Assembly: GCA_016550415.1 (NCBI GenBank)
Contig: JABXGU010000420.1
Span: 1 to 12,108, forward strand
Length of the DNA: 12,108 nucleotides
From: an archaeon
Lineage (GTDB): Archaea > Asgardarchaeota > Hermodarchaeia > Hermodarchaeales > Hermodarchaeaceae
Direction: 5' to 3'
The translations under genes and the position numbers were made by a program. A model generated the notes under the pieces. It made no database searches and had not been told where the DNA came from. It saw only the letters and a program-made list of their open reading frames with translations. Of this stretch, positions 7,530 to 12,108 are shown piece after piece. Position 1 is the first letter of the stretch; each line of letters opens with the position of its first letter.

Positions 7530-8519
7530 ATGGTTATGCCTTCTGAAACTGTCATTGAGAATCGGTTATGGGAAATTGCTTGGAAGGGACAATTTGCTGT
7601 TCTATTGGATATTGTGACACCAAAACCTGGGAATGTTAACCGGTTCCGGGATCATCATGACACTCGGTTTGTTCATTTTGCTGCAAGTGCAGTTCTATTA
7701 GGGCATCCACTCTACGTGGCAGCCAGCCAAGCAGTAGAAGCTAGTAAGCAGGAACATCCATCAGTTAAGCTGGGGGAACTAATCAAATCTAGCGTCCAAT
7801 CCACCATGGAGCCCCACGACAAGAATACTCTGTTAGGCACAATTCTTCTCCTTATACCTCTGGCAACAGCAGCTGGCTTAAATATCTCTGAACAACGTTT
7901 TTCTTTAACCTTACTTCGCGAAGGTGTTACACGAATTCTCAACACGACCACAGTTGAAGATGCTGTTGAACTAATACGGGCATTACAAATTTCCAAACCC
8001 GGAGGGAGCAAACCAAAAACCCCTAAATGGACACCAGAACATCAAGCTTTGGACTACCAATCACCAAGAACTATACCACTCATACAGCAGCAGAAATACA
8101 CTCTTCGTTCTCTCCAAAAAATGGCTGCACCTTACGATGCTATCGCTCAAGAATATTCTACAGGCTTTGAATATCTCTTCAACACGCTTTACCCACAACT
8201 CGTTCAAGCACTTAATCGCCAATCGCGTATTGAACACGCTATACTAGCTTCTTACATGTGGCTGCTCAGTAATCGTTTTGATACACTCATTCAGCGAAAA
8301 GCAGGTTCAGAAATTGCTGAAGAGGTGCGTCGTCGTGCCAGCGACATTTATCCTCGTCTTATCAACACGCCCGAATCTAATTGGGTAGAATTATTGGAAC
8401 CATTCGACCAATATCTCAGGTCAAAAGGGTCGCTGCTCAATCCTGGAACCACTGCTGACCTTCTATCTGCCGCCACATACATAGCACTTCTAGTCGAAGA
8501 TATTACTACGGTCCTTTGA
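7530..8519 (+). CDS. CitG/MdcB family protein (triphosphoribosyl-dephospho-CoA synthase-like)
   Basis: A 329-residue all-helical protein of the ATP:dephospho-CoA triphosphoribosyltransferase family. In bacteria these make the prosthetic-group precursor of citrate lyase or malonate decarboxylase. Family segments are TPKPGNVNRFRDHHD (30-44, matching the PKPGLVD...H motif), KNTLLGTILLLIPLA (98-112, matching NT..G), PYDAIAQEYSTGFE (201-214) and NPGTTADLLSAATY (304-317, matching PGGSADLLA). No citrate lyase or malonate decarboxylase subunit is nearby, so the classical role is unsupported; archaeal members of this family have, to my knowledge, no established function. No strong Shine-Dalgarno precedes ATG 7530, and ATG 7536 is an equally possible start. 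The gene converges on the aldolase-Fae gene 24 nt away. Confidence 0.8.
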   Translation: MVMPSETVIENRLWEIAWKGQFAVLLDIVTPKPGNVNRFRDHHDTRFVHFAASAVLLGHPLYVAASQAVEASKQEHPSVKLGELIKSSVQSTMEPHDKNTLLGTILLLIPLATAAGLNISEQRFSLTLLREGVTRILNTTTVEDAVELIRALQISKPGGSKPKTPKWTPEHQALDYQSPRTIPLIQQQKYTLRSLQKMAAPYDAIAQEYSTGFEYLFNTLYPQLVQALNRQSRIEHAILASYMWLLSNRFDTLIQRKAGSEIAEEVRRRASDIYPRLINTPESNWVELLEPFDQYLRSKGSLLNPGTTADLLSAATYIALLVEDITTVL

Positions 8520-8525
8520 AAAAAT
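8519..8525 (-). terminator. U-tract after the aldolase-Fae gene
   Basis: Read on the minus strand, six consecutive T (8519-8524) within TTTAATTTTTT lie about 20 nt after the TAG of the fusion gene. This is a plausible archaeal U-tract terminator overlapping the last codon of the convergent CitG-like gene. No strong hairpin is seen. Confidence 0.4.
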
Positions 8526-8543
8526 TAAACGAATGAATCCTTG

Positions 8544-10028
8544 CTAAGGTTCCCATTTGAATGGATGCTTTGCAAATTCTTTATCACTGAGAAGCTCTTC
8601 TATCGTTGGACGCCCCTCAATAGCTCTTCGAATGGCGTGGCGCATAGCCTTATAATTATTGATTTGAATCCGTTTGCGGTCAACTGCACTGGGATGTACA
8701 AATACATTTGCGATGATTACTAGCTTATCTGCAACTACCTTCGGGATAATGCCCTCCTCTACAGAATCCATCACTGCCTTTGCACAACCAGTTTGAGCAG
8801 GACCACCAAAAAGACTCGCTTGATGCATGCTACGATTTGCTACAGTCGGTACAAGAAGTGTTTCAGGTTTTACTAGAAGATTCGGCTCCAAGATTGCCAG
8901 TAGGGGCTCCATTCTTTCCTTTGGCGCAGCCTTTGCCTGTGTAAAGGCATAGCCCACTGGTCCATCCCTACGTCCAATCATTAAGTCAATGTGGGCGACC
9001 TCAGCACCAGACCCTGATAATCCCTCACCAATCTTTAATGAAAAATCCTTAATGTGTTCTGGGGTGAATCCGAATACGCCAAAACGTGTTTCAAGAGGCT
9101 TTTCTGGTTCTACCTCAATCGTAACCTCTTCGAATTTTACCTTGCCAAGTTTCTCCAGTTCGATTCGAATTTCTTCTCGATTTTCATAAGTGAGAACGCC
9201 ACCGTAAGTAATGGGGAGACGGGGTTTACCAACTGGTACACCCATCATTTTCAGACCCGCCTTCACCCCTGCCGCACCGGAACCTACAATGAGTCTGGTT
9301 AGTTTCTGGACTTTCAATTGTAGAGCTTTTGCCTCAGCGAATTTTCTGTTTTTTACTTTCTTTAGCATATCCATCCATATATCACCAATGAGTTGTGCGC
9401 TTGCTAGTATGCAGCCTGAGCATCCAGATGCCAATGCAGGGAATACCACCTCATCGTGACCACAAAGAACCTTGATTTTAGTGCCAACCTTTTCCAATAC
9501 AGCCAGAATGAGTTTAAGCTGTCCACTTGAGTCTTTGATGCCGACAATGTTATCGAGTTCTGCTAGGTCTTCAACAATCTGCCATGGCATCTCCAGTCCT
9601 GTGCATTGAGGAATGTTATAGAGCACAATGGGCAACCCAACATTTGACACAAGTCGATAATGTTCATACAGTCCTCGCCAAGTGGGTCGCATATAGTAGG
9701 GAGTAACAACCAGACATGCTCTAGCACCTACGGATTCTGCGTGTTTGACAAGTTCTATTGTGGTCTTAGTGCTGCTGGCTCCTGCTCCGGCTATTACCGG
9801 AACCTTTCCAGCTGCCTCTTCGACTGTGATTTGGACTACTTTCTTATGTTCACTGATGCTAAGGCTTGTGAACTCTCCTGTAGTGCCTGCAGGGACAAGT
9901 CCTGTGACACCAAGAGTGTCGATACAGTGTCGAATGAGGCGGCGAAACGCTTCTTCATCTACTTTTTGGCCACCCTTGGTAAAGGGCGTCACCAATGCTG
10001 GATTCACTCCACCTGCTTCAAAGGGCAT
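8544..10028 (-). CDS. DapA-family class I aldolase fused to formaldehyde-activating enzyme (Fae)
   Basis: A 494-residue two-domain protein. Residues 1 to about 297 form a DapA/N-acetylneuraminate lyase-type TIM barrel with GTTGE (48-52), PYYMRP (110-115), YNIP (Tyr137) and Schiff-base Lys165 in GIKDSSG. The Arg that in E. coli DapA lies five residues after the catalytic Tyr (Arg138) is Cys142 here, so true dihydrodipicolinate synthase activity is unlikely. Residues about 326-494 match a complete Fae: EVAHIDLMIG (343-352, catalytic His346), LLAILEPNLLVKP (376-388), FGGPAQ (407-412), EEGIIPK (424-430), NVFVHPSA (441-448) and a KHPF tail. Fae condenses formaldehyde with tetrahydromethanopterin. 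The two active sites suggest channelling of formaldehyde produced or used by a pyruvate-type aldolase, which is inference. AAGGTG about 8 nt upstream supports ATG 10028. It lies 30 nt downstream of the TIM-barrel gene, apparently in one operon. Confidence 0.9.
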   Translation of the reverse strand: MPFEAGGVNPALVTPFTKGGQKVDEEAFRRLIRHCIDTLGVTGLVPAGTTGEFTSLSISEHKKVVQITVEEAAGKVPVIAGAGASSTKTTIELVKHAESVGARACLVVTPYYMRPTWRGLYEHYRLVSNVGLPIVLYNIPQCTGLEMPWQIVEDLAELDNIVGIKDSSGQLKLILAVLEKVGTKIKVLCGHDEVVFPALASGCSGCILASAQLIGDIWMDMLKKVKNRKFAEAKALQLKVQKLTRLIVGSGAAGVKAGLKMMGVPVGKPRLPITYGGVLTYENREEIRIELEKLGKVKFEEVTIEVEPEKPLETRFGVFGFTPEHIKDFSLKIGEGLSGSGAEVAHIDLMIGRRDGPVGYAFTQAKAAPKERMEPLLAILEPNLLVKPETLLVPTVANRSMHQASLFGGPAQTGCAKAVMDSVEEGIIPKVVADKLVIIANVFVHPSAVDRKRIQINNYKAMRHAIRRAIEGRPTIEELLSDKEFAKHPFKWEP

Positions 10029-10058
10029 CTCATAGACACCTTCTTGCTATTTAGATTA

Positions 10059-11006
10059 TTATGGCTGAGGGATTGCAAGATCAGTAGGTCCTTGCTTGGA
10101 TAGTTTTGCTTCCGAATAGTTATCTTGGATGATATCTCGTACAATTGCTGCCCACTTGACTTTCTCTCGTGCTAGATCACACAATCCTTGGACCGAGGAC
10201 CAGGGTGTATAGAGTGCCATACTTGGACCTGGTTCAAACTTGTAATAGACCGGTTGGACGCATCTTGTGATTTCGGGTGCGTCATAGAATCGGTTGTATC
10301 CTCCAAAGCTGGGCATTAGTATAATATGGATATCGATTGGAATATCGGAAGCTTGTCGGATTGCTGCTAGTTGTGGGATTGACATATCTGCAACAGGGTT
10401 AAAGCTGCCTGCACCTAATTCTTCCAGTAAGCGGGCACCTGCTGGGGAAGCATGACCTGCGAAGATGCTCATCTTGAAAGTGATATACTTTGGGATTTCG
10501 CCGATTTCCTTTAATTTTTTGAGAGCCCATAGAAGTCCTTCATCGATGACAAGGAATCCTCTGAAGCCCAATTCTATTCCGCGCTTGATATCCGTAATAA
10601 CCTCTACCAGTTTATCAGAGCCGCGGAAGCGCATTCCTGACAGCGCGCCCTCTGGTGTTGCAATTTGTCTTCCAATATCCCAGCTAACTCTAGGCCCTGG
10701 TGTGAGGATGACTTCCATTTTAGCATCATGGGCAAGTTGAGCAAAGCGGCTTAGTTCTTTGTTATCTAGTAGTGTGGCTCCCATGACTACACTAATGAGG
10801 CGGTGAACAGGAACATCCCGCTTATCTGCCTCGTCAATTAAGGCTTCAAGAACCTCTGGTCGTTCAACTCCGGAAATTTCAATACGGTACCCTGCTCCAT
10901 CAGGGAACCGCTTTGTACTTGTTGGCAAATCATATGCATCTTGTCCAGGAATTCCAATTTTTTCAAGGGCTTTCCTGACTTTTTCATAGGATCTTAATGT
11001 TACCAT
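10059..11006 (-). CDS. Predicted TIM-barrel protein, distantly U32 peptidase-like, function unknown
   Basis: A soluble 315-residue protein with alternating beta strands and helices typical of a TIM barrel: RIEISGVERPEVLEALIDEA (41-60), MEVILTPGPRVSWDI (97-111), GFRGFLVIDEGLLWAL (147-162), ITFKMSIFAGHASPAG (175-190), ELGAGSFNPVADMSIPQLAA (196-215) and VYYKFEPG (253-260). It resembles proteins labelled U32 peptidase-like in other genomes, but I cannot see the U32 signature or assign catalytic residues, so no protease claim is made. There is no signal peptide or membrane segment. The start is supported by GAGGG at 11015-11019, 8 nt before the ATG. It is the first gene of a two-gene unit with the aldolase-Fae fusion, so a role in making or processing the aldolase substrate is a fair guess. 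Confidence 0.6.
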   Translation of the reverse strand: MVTLRSYEKVRKALEKIGIPGQDAYDLPTSTKRFPDGAGYRIEISGVERPEVLEALIDEADKRDVPVHRLISVVMGATLLDNKELSRFAQLAHDAKMEVILTPGPRVSWDIGRQIATPEGALSGMRFRGSDKLVEVITDIKRGIELGFRGFLVIDEGLLWALKKLKEIGEIPKYITFKMSIFAGHASPAGARLLEELGAGSFNPVADMSIPQLAAIRQASDIPIDIHIILMPSFGGYNRFYDAPEITRCVQPVYYKFEPGPSMALYTPWSSVQGLCDLAREKVKWAAIVRDIIQDNYSEAKLSKQGPTDLAIPQP

Positions 11007-11274
11007 TGCTTTGACCCTCAGACTAAGTTGCCTTTGTAGATTGCACTTACAAAAAGGTTACAGTTGTTAAACGTGTTCTTACTTTTCCGCTCCAGATTAG
11101 GAAGCCTTTTTGTGTCGAGGCTGCTAAACCTATTTGGCTCCGTCTTCCTGGCTATCTTAAATCCACCGAGGCCTCCGAATCGGAGTTGCGAGGAAAGTGG
11201 ATTCGGTCAAGACGGGGCCACAACTCATCACACATACTTTCACTACCCATATTCCCAAGGACGCTACTGACACA
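11007..11274. other. 268-bp divergent intergenic region
   Basis: This gap lies between the leftward TIM-barrel gene and the rightward methyltransferase gene. On the minus strand GGAAAAG and a weak TTTAACAA (about 11065-11073) could be the BRE/TATA of the TIM-barrel/aldolase-Fae operon. The right-hand half contains the large foldable element 11135-11220 listed separately. No tRNA or convincing ORF is seen. Confidence 0.4.
11135..11220 (+). ncRNA. Candidate structured RNA (H/ACA-like or leader hairpin)
   Basis: TGGCTCCGTCTT (11135-11146) pairs with AAGACGGGGCCA (11209-11220) over 12 bp with one G-U. Inside it, AATCCAC (11160-11166) pairs with GTGGATT (11197-11203) over 7 bp, and CTCCG (11173-11177) with CGGAG (11181-11185) around a 3-nt loop. 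On the plus strand an ACA (11220-11222) follows the basal stem, and 16 nt separate the upper stem from the ACA. This matches the 14-16 nt spacing of archaeal H/ACA guide RNAs, with an internal loop as a potential guide pocket. No clear kink-turn or rRNA target is seen, the 5' loop side is long, and no promoter of its own is obvious. It could instead be a 5' leader structure of the methyltransferase mRNA. Confidence 0.35.
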
Positions 11275-12108
11275 ATGCCCTCAGTCAACAAACTTCACAC
11301 AAAATTTCTAGAACGATTCAAAATACTTCTTGGTGACGAGTTCGAAGCCTTTTTACAATGTTTGAATCAGCCTCCAGTTAGCTTCCTACGTGTAAACACG
11401 CTCAAATTCCCCGTGTCCCAAGGAAAAAAGCGACTTGCAGCAATGGGAGTTGAAACACATCCTCTTCCTTGGTATCATGCAGGTTTTCGAGTTTCAGGCG
11501 AATATGAAAAGATATCCCACAGCCGCGAGTTTGCACTTGGCTATTTTTACTTTCAAGAAGGAGGGAGTACGATACCTCCACTTGTCCTTAATTTGCAGGA
11601 AAAACAGCGCATATTAGATGTGTGTGCAGCTCCTGGCTCAAAAACCACTCAAATGGCACAAATAATACAAAATAGTGGTGTAATTGTCGCCAACGAACGC
11701 ATATTCCGTCGAGTGGCTAGTCTGGGTCACAACCTCAGGCTTTGTGGTGTGGCAAATACCATCGTATTATGTGAAGATGGGCGCAAACTACCCCAAAAAC
11801 TACCTATCACTTTCGATCGCGTTTTAGTCGATGTGCCCTGTACCGCTTCTGGACACCTAAGAAGTAAAGCACCCCAGTATGATATTCCTGATCAGAAAAG
11901 AATTAGGGGAATCCAAACACTCCAAAAGGAATTGCTCTCCGCTAGTTTTCGTCTTCTTAAGTCAGGGGGACTGCTTGTCTACTCAACATGTAGTATTCAC
12001 CCAGAAGAAAATGAAGACGTTGTACAGAACCTTGTAACACAATTTCCTGATGCTGAAATAATGAAGCCCAATATACCACAACTTGTCAGTCATACCGGGA
12101 TTTCCTCA
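11275..12108 (+). CDS. NOL1/NOP2/Sun family RNA m5C methyltransferase (3' end outside window)
   Basis: The first 278 codons of an S-adenosylmethionine-dependent RNA cytosine-C5 methyltransferase (tRNA or rRNA). Motifs are PVSFLRVNTLK (34-44), YFQEGGS (92-98), SAM motif I LDVCAAPGSKTTQMA (114-128), ANERIFRR (139-146), motif IV DVPCTASG (186-193, Cys189, which releases the enzyme) and motif VI STCSIHPEENE (237-247, catalytic Cys239). Motif IV reads PCTASG where PCSGxG is usual. ATG 11275 gives the normal family N-terminus (KFLERFKILLGDEFEAFL). An in-frame GTG at 11197 preceded by GAGG would add 26 residues and run through the foldable element, so it is less likely. Archaeal members modify tRNA positions such as 48-50 or 72; the target here cannot be told. 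Confidence 0.9.
   Translation, partial: MPSVNKLHTKFLERFKILLGDEFEAFLQCLNQPPVSFLRVNTLKFPVSQGKKRLAAMGVETHPLPWYHAGFRVSGEYEKISHSREFALGYFYFQEGGSTIPPLVLNLQEKQRILDVCAAPGSKTTQMAQIIQNSGVIVANERIFRRVASLGHNLRLCGVANTIVLCEDGRKLPQKLPITFDRVLVDVPCTASGHLRSKAPQYDIPDQKRIRGIQTLQKELLSASFRLLKSGGLLVYSTCSIHPEENEDVVQNLVTQFPDAEIMKPNIPQLVSHTGISS

Noticed and set aside
8544..10028. Calling the fusion gene dapA for lysine biosynthesis
   Set aside because: The carboxylate-binding Arg is replaced by Cys142, and the Fae fusion argues for another substrate; no other lysine-specific gene is certain nearby.
9660..10103. 147-codon plus-strand open frame
   Set aside because: It is antisense to the conserved aldolase domain and its product is Cys/Ser-rich with no recognisable fold; the minus-strand frame clearly encodes the protein.
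10059..11006. Calling the TIM-barrel protein a U32 protease
   Set aside because: No U32 signature motif or catalytic residue can be pointed to; only overall resemblance to barrel proteins carrying that label.
11151..11159. Possible rRNA guide: GCTATCTTA is complementary, with one G-U, to the UAAGGUAGC I recall from conserved 23S domain IV
   Set aside because: The other half of the pocket does not match the flanking rRNA, and the predicted target nucleotide would not be a U; a 9-nt match in a 3-kb rRNA is easily chance.
1..12108. CRISPR arrays, insertion sequences, tRNA or rRNA genes
   Set aside because: No regularly spaced repeats, transposase-like frames, terminal inverted repeats or recognisable tRNA T-loop/acceptor patterns were seen on either strand.

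Overview
The window looks archaeal. Several starts are preceded by strong GGTG/GAGGTG Shine-Dalgarno sites, and BRE/TATA-like boxes (rather than -35/-10 pairs) sit upstream of some genes. The gene content agrees: ADP-forming acyl-CoA synthetase alpha chains, a stand-alone Lrp/AsnC effector domain, an archaeal-type thiolase followed by a DUF35 zinc-ribbon/OB protein, and a formaldehyde-activating enzyme (Fae) domain. A mesophilic, uncultivated lineage such as Bathyarchaeia or an Asgard group is plausible, but the sequence alone does not fix the taxon.

Layout: (1) 1-1079, minus: the N-terminal 359 codons of a homocitrate/2-isopropylmalate synthase-family enzyme, cut by the window edge. (2) 1224-4353, plus: a degenerate ACD alpha-like protein, a small RAM-domain protein and an intact ACD alpha chain. 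(3) 4448-6024, plus: a thiolase and its DUF35 partner, probably a separate unit because a hairpin/U-tract and a TATA-like box precede it. (4) 6053-7393, minus: an M20 metallohydrolase, divergent from (5) 7530-8519, plus: a CitG/MdcB-type protein. (6) 8544-11006, minus: a two-gene operon encoding a TIM-barrel protein that distantly resembles U32 peptidases, then a 494-residue fusion of a DapA-family class I aldolase with a complete Fae domain. (7) 11275-12108, plus: a NOL1/NOP2/Sun RNA m5C methyltransferase, cut by the window edge. In the gap before it, an 86-nt segment can fold into a long nested hairpin.

Functional reading: the plus-strand block handles acyl-CoA metabolism (thioester/ATP interconversion and thiolysis or condensation). 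The leftmost gene and the aldolase work on 2-oxo acids. The most unusual item is the DapA-Fae fusion. The aldolase half keeps the Schiff-base Lys and catalytic Tyr/Thr residues but lacks the Arg typical of true dihydrodipicolinate synthase. The Fae half keeps the His of the EVAHIDL motif. A reasonable hypothesis is a pyruvate aldolase that makes or uses formaldehyde (for example 4-hydroxy-2-oxobutanoate to pyruvate plus formaldehyde), with Fae passing formaldehyde to a tetrahydromethanopterin-type carrier. I did not recognise this pairing as a described system; Fae-Hps is the fusion I know.
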